DNA of 31,080 nucleotides from CAZUTK01 sp964623265. Lineage in GTDB: Bacteria > Electryoneota > B3-LCP. Shown piece after piece: positions 16,671 to 24,586 of the stretch. Location: assembly GCA_964623265.1 (NCBI GenBank), contig CAZUTK010000033.1, positions 1 to 31,080 on the forward strand, in the 5' to 3' direction. The notes below the pieces were generated by a model. It was not told where the DNA came from. It saw only the letters and a program-made list of their open reading frames with translations, and did no database searches. Position 1 is the stretch's first letter. Every line of letters starts with the position of its first letter. The position numbers and the translations under genes are program-made.

Positions 16671-18511
16671 ACAGGCTCCAGCATGCTTTCTTCCATTTGT
16701 CGTTCTGCATCATATTTGGAATCAGGTGCTTCGTTCTGGGCGAGCGGTCCTGCGACCGGCAATCGCACTCGGAAGAGAGTGCCGACCCCTACTTCGCTTT
16801 CCACTTCGATTTTGCCGCCGTGTTTTTCGACGATATTGTAGCTAAGCGAGAGCCCCAGACCGGTGCCTTTGCCGACCTCTTTGGTCGTGAAGAACGGTTC
16901 GAAGATTTTGCTCAGGTTTTCCGGTGGAATGCCGCAGCCGTTGTCGGAAATTTCCACGATGACGTCGCCGTTTTCGTGCCGGCTGCGCACGGTGATCCGC
17001 CCTTTTTCCACGATGGCTTGCGCAGCGTTCACGAGCAGATTCATCAGGACTTGATTGATCTGCTGCGGGTAGCATTTAATCAAGGGGAGATTCTGGAGAT
17101 CCTGAATGACTTCCGCCTTATATTTCAGTTCATTCCAGACGATGTTCAGGGTGGACTTGATCCCTTTGTTCAGGTCGTAGTCGCTCAAGTTGCCCCGATC
17201 CTGATGGGAGAAGTCTTTCAGGTCGCGCACGATGGATTTAACCCGTTCCGTGCCTTCGATGGATTCTTCGATGACGGATCCGATGTCTTCGAGGATGAAG
17301 TCAATCTTCTTGAATTTTTTTAGTTTGCGGATTTCATCCAGCGAGGAAACATCGCCGCTGTCGAGGATTCGGGTGGTTTCCTTGCAAAACTCGTGGATAT
17401 TGGCGGTGTATTTTTTCAGTGTCGTGAGGTTGGAATTGATGAACCCGATGGGGTTGTTGATTTCATGGGCGACGCCGGCGGCCAACTGTCCGATGGTCGC
17501 CATTTTTTCAGATTGCAGGAGCTGCACCTGGGCTTCCTGCAGCTGCTTCAAGGCGGCTTCCAGTTCCTGATTGCGTTCTTGGATTTCTCGGGTGCGGGAT
17601 TCCACGATGCATTCCAGATTCTGAGCGTAGTCCTTGAGTTTCGCCTGCATCGCCAGTTTTTCGGTGATGTCCCTGCCGATCCAGATGTACCCAGTGACGG
17701 CGCCGGATTCGTCCTGGATGGGGGTCACCGTCAGGGAAATCGTGATTTCCCGACCGTCGCGGGTCAGGAGGGTGTGTTCTTGATCCATACCGCCGATCCG
17801 GATCAGTTCTGCGACGTTGCTGTGAATTCCTTCCGGTTTATCTTTGGCGAAGAAGAGCAGCGCTTTTTTCCCCTGCACTTCTTCGCGCTTGTAACCGAAG
17901 AGACGTTCCGCGCCGCTGTTGAACAGGGTGATCTTTTCGTCTGCGTCGCTGGCGATGATGAAATATTCCGTGGAGCCTTCGAGCACGGAGTGCAGGAATT
18001 TCTGAGTCTTGATGAGTTCGGCGGAGCGTTCTTCCACCAGGCGTTCCAGGTCCATCTGATAGGCGATATTCTCCAGGGTCAGCTTCTTCTTCTCGATGGC
18101 TTTGGCGACGCCGATGAAGAGTTCGTCAATATTGGTCGGCTTTTTCAGATAATCGTAGGCGCCTTTTTTCAGCGCTTCGACGGCTTTTTCGTTGGCGCCG
18201 AAGCCCGTCAAGACCAGGACTTCGCAGGTGGGGTCTATCTCCTTGCATTTTTCCAGCAGTTCGAGGCCGGATAGGCTGGGGAGGATCAAGTCCGTCAAGA
18301 GGACGTCGAATCCGCCTTCTTCCTGGAAGATTTTCAACGCTTCCAGACCGTCCGTGGTGGAACGGGTGTCATACCCCTTGAAATTCAGAGCCTGTTCGAT
18401 GATCTGAACAATCGTGGGATCGTCGTCCACGATGAGGATGCGTCGCTTCAATTCACCCGCGACGGGGATAGGCTGAGGTTGTGCTGATGAATTTTCGGGA
18501 TCCGGCAACAT
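16667..18511 (-). CDS. REC-PAS hybrid sensor histidine kinase inserted between fliQ and fliR
   Basis: About 614 aa from the ATG at 18511; a TTG four codons earlier (18523) is an alternative. An N-terminal receiver domain has phospho-acceptor D74 (LLTDLILPSLSG). A coiled coil leads to a PAS domain (about 165-295; TLFNSGAERLFGYKREE ... GYIWIGRDITEK), a second coiled coil, HisKA with H-box AHEINNPIGF (H349) and a complete ATPase domain (N box NLLVNAAQAI, G1 DNGCGIPPE, F box FEPFFTTK, G2 GKGTGLGLS). No membrane segments, so cytoplasmic. NtrB-like subgroup by its H-box. It directly follows fliQ after a short hairpin and overlaps the REC-PAS gene by ATGA, forming a candidate phosphorelay within the export-gate genes. 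Confidence 0.93.
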   Translation of the reverse strand: MLPDPENSSAQPQPIPVAGELKRRILIVDDDPTIVQIIEQALNFKGYDTRSTTDGLEALKIFQEEGGFDVLLTDLILPSLSGLELLEKCKEIDPTCEVLVLTGFGANEKAVEALKKGAYDYLKKPTNIDELFIGVAKAIEKKKLTLENIAYQMDLERLVEERSAELIKTQKFLHSVLEGSTEYFIIASDADEKITLFNSGAERLFGYKREEVQGKKALLFFAKDKPEGIHSNVAELIRIGGMDQEHTLLTRDGREITISLTVTPIQDESGAVTGYIWIGRDITEKLAMQAKLKDYAQNLECIVESRTREIQERNQELEAALKQLQEAQVQLLQSEKMATIGQLAAGVAHEINNPIGFINSNLTTLKKYTANIHEFCKETTRILDSGDVSSLDEIRKLKKFKKIDFILEDIGSVIEESIEGTERVKSIVRDLKDFSHQDRGNLSDYDLNKGIKSTLNIVWNELKYKAEVIQDLQNLPLIKCYPQQINQVLMNLLVNAAQAIVEKGRITVRSRHENGDVIVEISDNGCGIPPENLSKIFEPFFTTKEVGKGTGLGLSLSYNIVEKHGGKIEVESEVGVGTLFRVRLPVAGPLAQNEAPDSKYDAERQMEESMLEPV

Positions 18512-18539
18512 GGAAAAGCTCAAGCCCTTTCTCTTTCAG

Positions 18540-18557
18540 TGAGGGCGAAAACCCTCA
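18540..18557 (-). repeat. Stem-loop between fliQ and the kinase gene
   Basis: TGAGGG (18540-18545), loop CGAAAA and CCCTCA (18552-18557) make a perfect 6-bp hairpin starting 4 bp after the fliQ stop codon on the transcribed strand. There is no T tract after it, so it is more likely an mRNA stability or partial attenuation element than a strong terminator. It lies exactly at the left boundary of the signalling insert. Confidence 0.5.
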
Positions 18558-18561
18558 GAGA

Positions 18562-18828
18562 TCAATGGATTGTGGCGATCAGATCGAATAATCCGGTCGT
18601 GTAGCTAAGCAAGAGATTCATAATCCAAGGGAGAGTAAAAATCAACACCAACACGACGACGAGGATTTTCGGAATGAACGTCAGCGTCATTTCATGTATT
18701 TGCGTTACGGATTGGAAGAGGGAAACGAGGATGCCGACCGCCAAGCCGGCGATCAACATTGGCGCCGCCACCAGCAGGGTCGTCCAGACGGCGTTTTTGC
18801 AGATTTCAATGGCGAATTGTTGGGTCAT
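18562..18828 (-). CDS. fliQ: Flagellar export gate protein FliQ
   Basis: 88 aa from the ATG at 18828, the usual FliQ length. Two transmembrane helices (TTLLVAAPMLIAGLAVGILVS and the ILVVVLVLIFTLPWIMNLLL region) flank the conserved SVTQIHEMTLTFIPK. The open frame extends 14 codons further upstream, but the family starts with MTQQFAIEIC-like sequence and GGGAG lies 9 nt before this ATG, which fixes the start. FliQ packs around the FliP/FliR gate in the basal body. It follows fliP after 64 bp and precedes the signalling insert rather than fliR. Confidence 0.95.
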   Translation of the reverse strand: MTQQFAIEICKNAVWTTLLVAAPMLIAGLAVGILVSLFQSVTQIHEMTLTFIPKILVVVLVLIFTLPWIMNLLLSYTTGLFDLIATIH

Positions 18829-18892
18829 TTCAGTTCGCTCCCGCGAGCAGCAGCTGGATGCGGCTTGCATTCAGGCATTTGACATTCGGTTT

Positions 18893-19744
18893 TCAAGGGA
18901 CTGCAACGAAACCATCTACGATGGATTGGATCATTAAATACCAGCCGTCCACCAGGACGAAGAGCAACAGTTTGAACGGCAGCGAGATCATCACCGGGGG
19001 CAGCATCAGCATACCCATGGACATCAAGACGGAGGCGACGACCATATCTATGATCAAGAACGGCAGATAGATCAGGAAACCGATCTGGAATCCGATGCGC
19101 AGTTCGCTGATGATGAAGCCGGGGATCACGACCCGCAGGGGGAGATCCATCGGGCTCTGCGGTTTTTCCATCTTCGCCATCCCCACGAAGAGCGCGAGGT
19201 CTTTTTCCCGCGTCTGCGCCAGCATAAATTGTTTCAACGCCGTGCCGGCGCTGTCCAGAGCCGCTTCCGTCGTGATCTGCTGTTCCTGCAGAGGCTGCCA
19301 GGCGTTCTGATAGATCTTATCAATCGTGGGGCTCATAATGAAGAAGGTGAGGAACAGCGCTAGTCCGATGACGACTTGATTGGGCGGAACCTGCTGCGTT
19401 CCCATCGCCTGGCGCAGGAAGTGCAGGACGAGGATGATGCGGGTGAAGGAAGTCATCATCACCAGGATGGAGGGCGCCAGCGCCAGCACCGTCATCAACA
19501 GGAGGATCTGCAGGGTGACGGCGATATCGCTGGGGGAGGCGGCTTTGTCTAAGCCGATGGTGATCTTGGGGATCACGGTTTGAGCTTCGGCGGGAAGCGA
19601 CGTAATCCAGATTAACAGCGCGGGAATCAGCGGCGCGAACAGGCGCCGCGTTCGCATTAAAGCGGGATTTCGCCGGATCGCCGGAGGAGGCGCAGTCTGA
19701 GCGCAGGAGATTTCCAGATCCGTCCATGTTTCGGAGCGCGTCAT
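18893..19744 (-). CDS. fliP: Flagellar export gate protein FliP
   Basis: 283 aa from the ATG at 19744. A cleavable signal peptide begins at Met30 (RRLFAPLIPALLIWITSLPAEAQ), typical of FliP, followed by helices with the signatures MMTSFTRIILVLHFLRQAMGTQQVPPNQV and FIISELRIGFQIGFLIYLPF ... VASVLMSMGMLMLPP. FliP forms the pentameric core of the export gate. The upstream ATG overlaps the fapA stop as ATGA, supporting coupling. However, the mature-type protein could instead begin at the ATG at 19657, which places the signal peptide at the very N-terminus but has no visible ribosome-binding site. Confidence 0.96.
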   Translation of the reverse strand: MTRSETWTDLEISCAQTAPPPAIRRNPALMRTRRLFAPLIPALLIWITSLPAEAQTVIPKITIGLDKAASPSDIAVTLQILLLMTVLALAPSILVMMTSFTRIILVLHFLRQAMGTQQVPPNQVVIGLALFLTFFIMSPTIDKIYQNAWQPLQEQQITTEAALDSAGTALKQFMLAQTREKDLALFVGMAKMEKPQSPMDLPLRVVIPGFIISELRIGFQIGFLIYLPFLIIDMVVASVLMSMGMLMLPPVMISLPFKLLLFVLVDGWYLMIQSIVDGFVAVP

Positions 19745-21192
19745 AAAACCTCCCTTTCCGCCGGCAAAGGAGCGGCTGTTTTACGCGACGGCGGTTCCGC
19801 GGCTTCCGGCGACTGGACGTGAAATACTGCGATTTCGGCTTCTTTCTTTTTGAAGACGGTTTTTCCGAACGTTTCGGTGACGGAGTATTTCATGCCCGCG
19901 ATCTGAATTTCGACGCCCGGGTAAACTTTCGAAAGAACGTGGATCCTGCCGATGTGTTTCGATTTTTCCACTTCAGCTTTCAAGCTCTGAATGGCTTGGG
20001 TCAGCGGTGTCAGTTCCTCTTTGAGCTGAAGCAGCCTCTGCTGCAGCTTGCCGATCTCCACATCAATCTCCTGACTGTGCAGGGGGTCGCTCATTTTTCT
20101 CTGTTGGAGCATGTGCAGCAGAGCCGCAATGTCGTGTAATTCCCGATTTTTTTCGCCGGCGAGGGCTTCTTTTTCCGCGAGCAGGGCTTCATCCGGCTGC
20201 AGCTGATAGATTTCAACGCTGGTGGGAGTGCACTGCGGGTTGCCGAGTACATTTGCGGTGATGCCGCTGCGGGCGCGCAGCCTGCCGCCGATCACCGTGC
20301 CGATGCCGGTGGTCAGGAAAATGCCGTCCTGCGAATGCAGATTCGCGTTCAGTGCGTCTTCGCCGACGTATATGGAACCGCGAGCTTCGATGGTTTGATT
20401 TTCGACGAATTTGACGTGGACCATTCCGCCGGAACGAATCACTCCGCGCCCGGATCCTTCAAACCCGCCTTTCACCAGGACGTCGCCTTCCGCTTCCACG
20501 GTCGCATCTTCGACGATGCCGCGGATTTCCACTCGACCGGTGGCGCGGACGCTGAATCCGGCGGTGACGTTTCCGTTGATGATCACATCGCCGGGGAAGT
20601 CAATATTACCGCTGGAAAAGTCCACGCTGCCTTTCAATGTAAAGGTTTGATCCACGCTGATCATGCCGCGCGTCATAGAGACGGCGCCGGATGCGACGGC
20701 GCGCAGTTCGGTGTTGTCCGGACCGGTGAACTGGGTGTTCATACCCGCCGAAATCGCCGCCGCCGTCCCGGATCGGGCGGGGATGTCTTTGCCTCGCACG
20801 GTAATCCCGGGAACACCGCGTTTGGGAGGGATGATCCTGGCTAAGAGCGATCCTTTTTCCACCGGCTGGATCAAGCCGATCTGTCTGTAGTCCACTCTGC
20901 CGTTTTCGAGCTGCTTGGGTTGAGGTTTGGAGCTGGTATCGAAGAAATATTCGATCCAGCCGTCTTCGCCGTGACAGGGGGCTGTGCCGTGGGCGATCAG
21001 GGTCCGCACGCCCCAAGACCGGCTTTGAACGAGCTGATGCACGGCGTCCCGGTCAATGCCGTGGACGATGCCCTGGCGGTTCAATTCGCCGAGGATTTGA
21101 TCTTCTGTGATCGTTTCGTCCGCCGGAGAGACGGTCACCCAGGCTTCCAGATCTTCGGCGCCGAGTTCGACTTTTATCCGGTCCTGATTCAT
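19741..21192 (-). CDS. fapA: Flagellar assembly protein A family (FapA, DUF342)
   Basis: 483 aa. An N-terminal region (ITEDQILGELNRQGIVHGIDRDAVHQLV) precedes the DUF342 polymer-like beta-helix core. The core shows repeating beta strands (VDFSSGNIDFPGDVIINGNVTAGFSVRATGRVEIRG..., DVLVKGGFEGSGRGVIRSGGMVHVKF) with the GRLRARSGITANVLG motif, then a coiled coil (about 330-410) and a small C-terminal beta domain (VYPGVEIQIAGMKYSVTE). FapA proteins are linked to flagellar assembly, and in Vibrio to polar flagellar synthesis through EIIA-Glc. Its insertion between fliO and fliP is unusual; in many clusters it is elsewhere. Its stop overlaps the fliP start. Confidence 0.88.
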   Translation of the reverse strand: MNQDRIKVELGAEDLEAWVTVSPADETITEDQILGELNRQGIVHGIDRDAVHQLVQSRSWGVRTLIAHGTAPCHGEDGWIEYFFDTSSKPQPKQLENGRVDYRQIGLIQPVEKGSLLARIIPPKRGVPGITVRGKDIPARSGTAAAISAGMNTQFTGPDNTELRAVASGAVSMTRGMISVDQTFTLKGSVDFSSGNIDFPGDVIINGNVTAGFSVRATGRVEIRGIVEDATVEAEGDVLVKGGFEGSGRGVIRSGGMVHVKFVENQTIEARGSIYVGEDALNANLHSQDGIFLTTGIGTVIGGRLRARSGITANVLGNPQCTPTSVEIYQLQPDEALLAEKEALAGEKNRELHDIAALLHMLQQRKMSDPLHSQEIDVEIGKLQQRLLQLKEELTPLTQAIQSLKAEVEKSKHIGRIHVLSKVYPGVEIQIAGMKYSVTETFGKTVFKKKEAEIAVFHVQSPEAAEPPSRKTAAPLPAEREVL

Positions 21193-21255
21193 ATCATCCC
21201 CCGAATATTTCGCCTGGATCGTCAGCTTCGTCTTTTCATCCCGTTTTCCCGAGAG

Positions 21256-21672
21256 TCATTTCTCCTCGCCGAAGTCTTTCAATAGCGTCACCTCGGTTTC
21301 GGATGATCCGATCAGCAGTTTACGGCCCTCTACTTGTAAAAGATGAACGGAACGTTTGGGTCCGAGGACGCGCACCGCAAGAATCTGGATGCCTTCGCCG
21401 CGCGTTCCAGTCGCGGGGAGAAAGCGGAGGAGATAGCGCCGTACGAACCAGGCGATCAGCAGGATGAGCGCCAGGATCAGCAGGAGTGCCCCCAGCGCTT
21501 TCAGGGATGCGGCGCCCATTCCCGGCGATCTGTTCTCTTCAGTCGCCCACGCGCCGGCCACGCACGCGAAGCCGGAACAGGCGATGAATCCGATCCGAAG
21601 TACGGTCCGAAAACCGCTTCGAAGTCTTTTGGTTGCATCCTGCCGCGACAATTCGAAAGCCGGAGCGCTCAT
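21256..21672 (-). CDS. fliO: Flagellar biosynthesis protein FliO
   Basis: 138 aa. An N-terminal signal-like helix (about 22-43), a short periplasmic stretch and a second membrane helix (LKALGALLLILALILLIAWFV) lead to the cytoplasmic FliO domain (IQILAVRVLGPKRSVHLLQVEGRKLLIGSSETEVTLL), which is diagnostic. FliO helps assemble the FliP ring. ATG overlaps the FliY stop (ATGA at 21669-21672); a 63-bp gap separates it from fapA. Confidence 0.88.
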   Translation of the reverse strand: MSAPAFELSRQDATKRLRSGFRTVLRIGFIACSGFACVAGAWATEENRSPGMGAASLKALGALLLILALILLIAWFVRRYLLRFLPATGTRGEGIQILAVRVLGPKRSVHLLQVEGRKLLIGSSETEVTLLKDFGEEK

Positions 21673-22613
21673 TTCAGACTCCGGATGCGATCTTCCACTT
21701 TGACGAGATCCGTGATGCGGATGCCGAAGTTCTCGTCAATGACGACGACTTCTCCCTGAGCGAATTTCTTGTCGTTGACGTACAGATCCACGGGTTCCCC
21801 GGATAATTTGGACAGTTCCACGATGGAGCCGGGACCCAGTTCCAGAATATCGCGGATGAACATGGAGGTTCTGCCCAGCTCGATGATGACGGGGAGTTCG
21901 AGATCCATCAGAATTTCGATGTTCTGCGGGGTGCTGCCTCCGCTGTCTCCGGGGCCGAATTCGTCGAATTTCGCTGCGCGGACTTCCGGGGATCTCTTCG
22001 CTTCGTCGGGTTCATCCAGCACGGCATGAGGGGGTCTATCCGACATGTCTTCCAGATCCTTTATCGTTGATTCCTGTAAATCTCTGACGGTGTCCGGTGA
22101 GAAGAGCATAATGAACGATGCTTCTTTGAGATCTTTGGTTTTGACGATGAAATCCGCTCGGAAATAGGATTCCAGGGTTTCTATGTTCTCTCTGATCTCT
22201 TCCAGACCGGTCTTGATGGCGTCGAAACGGACGGGTTTTCCCAGCAGCGAAGTCAGCGATTCGCTGAAGCCTCCGCAGAGTTGGTTCAGCAGCTCCGATA
22301 CGGCGTCCAAATGTTCTTCGGGCGAGAAGCTCGCGGAACCGTCTCCCATGATCATCAAATCCCCCCAGGCCGCCGCCCAGGCGGTCGGGATCAGGAAAAC
22401 GATCTCGTCGGATAAGCCTTCCGAGAAGGGGGCTCTCGCCAGGACGACCGGTTCGGGGAATTCGTTTTTCAGAGCTTCCGGATCGATCGGCTGGACGTCG
22501 CCCAGGGAAACGCGCGTGGTGCGGTTCAGAGCGGCGCTGAGGGCGTCGCCGAAGAGGTTTTGCGCCGGCTGCAGGATGCCGCGCAATTTCTGTAGGAATC
22601 GTTCGCTGCTCAC
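21669..22613 (-). CDS. fliY: FliY-type C-ring switch protein (CheC-like domain plus FliN)
   Basis: 315 aa from the GTG at 22613; the open frame extends to an ATG at 22625 or one at 22694 overlapping fliM by 38 bp. GTG is favoured by GGGAGGT four bases before it. An N-terminal CheC/CheX-like domain contains one D-x3-E-x2-N active-site motif (D103, E107, N110 in DAVSELLN); the expected first site near the N-terminus is degenerate. The last about 85 residues are a FliN domain (LELPVIIELGRTSMFIRDILELGPGSIVELSKLSGEPVDLYVN). FliY forms the C-ring base with FliM and in known cases dephosphorylates CheY-P. An acidic linker joins the domains. FliN function is certain; phosphatase activity is plausible. 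Confidence 0.93.
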   Translation of the reverse strand: MSSERFLQKLRGILQPAQNLFGDALSAALNRTTRVSLGDVQPIDPEALKNEFPEPVVLARAPFSEGLSDEIVFLIPTAWAAAWGDLMIMGDGSASFSPEEHLDAVSELLNQLCGGFSESLTSLLGKPVRFDAIKTGLEEIRENIETLESYFRADFIVKTKDLKEASFIMLFSPDTVRDLQESTIKDLEDMSDRPPHAVLDEPDEAKRSPEVRAAKFDEFGPGDSGGSTPQNIEILMDLELPVIIELGRTSMFIRDILELGPGSIVELSKLSGEPVDLYVNDKKFAQGEVVVIDENFGIRITDLVKVEDRIRSLK

Positions 22614-22616
22614 ATG

Positions 22617-22623
22617 ACCTCCC
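22617..22623 (-). promoter_or_regulatory. Ribosome-binding site that sets the fliY start
   Basis: GGGAGGT on the minus strand, four nucleotides from core to the GTG at 22613. It lies inside the longer open frame, so it argues that translation starts at this GTG rather than at the upstream ATGs (22625, 22694), which lack Shine-Dalgarno sequences. Spacing is a little short. Confidence 0.5.
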
Positions 22624-22656
22624 ATTTCGGGAACGCTGCGGGATAAGCCATTGGAT

Positions 22657-23646
22657 TTATTGATGGAACACTCGATCCAGCGGTTCCACGACACTGACGA
22701 TCTTGATCGCTCGGTTGCGTCCTTTTTTTCCTGCTACAGCCGTGAATTTCACTTTACCGCCGACCAGCACGGGCAGCTCTTCGTCCACTTTTTTCTGGAG
22801 CTGGATGACGTCGTTCTTCTTGAATCCGAGGAAATCTCGGATAGTGATGCGGGCTTTCGCCAGTTGCGCCACCAGGGGGATGCGGGTGGCGTAGAGCGTC
22901 TGATGCAGCATCACGCGGTCCGTCTCGTCCTTCTTTTTCGTGCTGCTGATCACCGCCTGGCTGCTCAGATGAGGCAGAATCGGCTCCAGAATAAAATAGG
23001 GGATGCCGATGTTCATCGTGTAGACCAACCCCTTGATCTTCACTTCAAAAAAGATGATGACGATGGTTTCGGAGGAACGCGCGATCTGCACGAATTGAGG
23101 ATCCGTTTCGAAAGAGTGCAGGGAGCAGCGGAAATCAACCACCTGCCCCCAGACTTCGTTCAGCATGTCAATCATCTTGTTGATGATGGAGCGCACGACG
23201 TTTTGTTCGATCAGGGTAATTTCGCGTGCTTCAACCTGGACTTCGCCGGTGCCGCCCAGGAGACGATCCACCATATATAGGATCAGGGTCGGAGAAATTT
23301 CGAAGATGATTTTTCCCGACAGCCCTCCCGACTGCAGGACGTAGATGCTGGAGGGGACGGAGAGCGAGAGGGTGTATTCCGAATAGGTGACTTGGTCAAT
23401 CGAAAGCAGGTTGACGTCCGTCATGCTGCGCAGGAAGGTGGAGAGATAGGTGGCGCTGATGCGGGCGAAGTTCTCGTGGATGGTGCGCAGGGAACGGATC
23501 TGGTCTTTGGAGATGCGATCCGGATGCTTGAAATCGTAAACGTGGAACCGGGAGGTTCCTTCGATCAGAGCGTTATCCAGATCGTCCGCTTTGGTCACGT
23601 TGGACAACAAAGCGTCTATCTCTTCCTGGGAGAGGATTTTATCCAT
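22657..23646 (-). CDS. fliM: Flagellar motor switch protein FliM
   Basis: 329 aa, full length. The N-terminal CheY-P-binding peptide ILSQEEIDALL (residues 4-14) is intact, so the organism probably uses CheY even though no cheY is in the window. The middle domain (about 45-230; LRTIHENFARISATYLSTFLR, MVDRLLGGTGE) and the C-terminal FliN-like domain (about 245-320; VPLVAQLAKARITIRDFLGFKKNDVIQL) follow. FliM forms the C-ring with FliG and FliY. It is followed by fliY; a 112-bp gap upstream separates it from fliL and shows no definable promoter. Confidence 0.97.
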   Translation of the reverse strand: MDKILSQEEIDALLSNVTKADDLDNALIEGTSRFHVYDFKHPDRISKDQIRSLRTIHENFARISATYLSTFLRSMTDVNLLSIDQVTYSEYTLSLSVPSSIYVLQSGGLSGKIIFEISPTLILYMVDRLLGGTGEVQVEAREITLIEQNVVRSIINKMIDMLNEVWGQVVDFRCSLHSFETDPQFVQIARSSETIVIIFFEVKIKGLVYTMNIGIPYFILEPILPHLSSQAVISSTKKKDETDRVMLHQTLYATRIPLVAQLAKARITIRDFLGFKKNDVIQLQKKVDEELPVLVGGKVKFTAVAGKKGRNRAIKIVSVVEPLDRVFHQ

Positions 23647-23758
23647 GACTGTGGCTCACTATGGTAACACGGACTTCGCAGCAGACTGCAACATCCTGGG
23701 ATGAGATCCGCGCATATTACGGCGATTTAATGGATCCATCATTCGAGCTTGTTTCGAT

Positions 23759-24277
23759 TTATTGGAAGACGTATTTGACGAAGTAAACGCGTGCGACCTT
23801 CCCTTCCGTCAGATAGTAATTGACCGCATCCAGCAGCGCCCGGCGGATATTTTCGCGATATTGAATATCGGCGAGGACGGAGACTTCCTGCCCCGCCAGC
23901 AGGGTGATCAGATTATCGCGGATCTGGGGATCGCGTTTGGTCAATTCCTCCTTGAGCAGCGGGTCGTGATATTCCAACCCTAGGGAGACGAGGAGGTGTC
24001 TCCTGCCGCCGGTCGAGGCGGGGTTGACGACCAAATCTTCGATCATATAGAATTCGCCGAGAGCCTCTTTTTCGGCTTTTTCTTTTTTTTCAGGGGCGGA
24101 TGTCGGGAAGAACATTTTTTTCACCAACAGCCGCGATGCGAACGCCGAGAAGGCGAGGATCGGGATCAGCAGTCCGACTGTCATCAGGAGCCGGGGGAGT
24201 TTGGATTTCGCCGGTGAAGGGGATCCCTGGGCAACGCTTTCCCGGGCGGGACCGGTGTTGTTCATTTCATCATTCAT
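23759..24277 (-). CDS. fliL: Flagellar basal body-associated protein FliL
   Basis: 172 aa. A short cytoplasmic N-terminus, one transmembrane helix (about 30-50; LMTVGLLIPILAFSAFASRLL), a charged linker and a periplasmic FliL domain (about 75-172; MIEDLVVNPASTGGRRHLLVSLGLEY ... QIRDNLITLLAGQEVSVLADIQYRENIRRALLDAVNYYL). FliL surrounds the stators and supports motor torque. Its start overlaps the flbD stop by 8 bp. motA and motB, which usually sit between flbD and fliL in this gene order, are absent. Confidence 0.94.
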   Translation of the reverse strand: MNDEMNNTGPARESVAQGSPSPAKSKLPRLLMTVGLLIPILAFSAFASRLLVKKMFFPTSAPEKKEKAEKEALGEFYMIEDLVVNPASTGGRRHLLVSLGLEYHDPLLKEELTKRDPQIRDNLITLLAGQEVSVLADIQYRENIRRALLDAVNYYLTEGKVARVYFVKYVFQ

Positions 24278-24527
24278 GAGCCGTGCCTTTGACTGAATCC
24301 GTCATCGCGTCGGAGGAAGCCGCGCAGGTCGTATGGATTTCCGCATTCTGCAAGATCAGACGGCGGAAATGGATGATGGCCGCGATGATGTCGGGGATTT
24401 TTTCCTGGACCATAATTTTCGTGCCGGTCGTCAGCGTGATCAGGGAATCGGGCGCGGCTTCGATGAATTCGATCAGATCGCTGTTGACGACCAGTCTGGA
24501 GCCGTTCAATTTGGTCAGCTCGATCAT
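24270..24527 (-). CDS. flbD: Flagellar protein FlbD
   Basis: 85 aa. The first 60 residues (IELTKLNGSRLVVNSDLIEFIEAAPDSLITLTTGTKIMVQE) match the small FlbD/SwrD family found beside flgE in Firmicutes, Thermotogae and spirochaetes; Bacillus SwrD raises motor power. It is not the unrelated Caulobacter sigma-54 activator FlbD. The C-terminal 20 residues are a family-variable tail. It lies just after a strong hairpin following flgE. Confidence 0.9.
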   Translation of the reverse strand: MIELTKLNGSRLVVNSDLIEFIEAAPDSLITLTTGTKIMVQEKIPDIIAAIIHFRRLILQNAEIHTTCAASSDAMTDSVKGTAHE

Positions 24528-24542
24528 ATCAGTCTCGAGGTT

Positions 24543-24580
24543 GCGGCGGGCGGCCGGCGGCGTGCGCCGCCGACCGCCGC
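24543..24580 (-). repeat. Strong GC hairpin between flgE and flbD
   Basis: GCGGCGG (24543-24549) and CGGCGGC (24555-24561) pair with CCGCCGC (24574-24580) and GCCGCCG (24566-24572) around a GTGC loop, giving about 14 G-C-rich pairs with a small internal loop. It occupies most of the gap between the flgE stop and the flbD start. No T tract follows, so it may protect the abundant hook-protein mRNA from 3' decay or attenuate read-through rather than end transcription. Confidence 0.6.
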
Positions 24581-24586
24581 GTTAGG

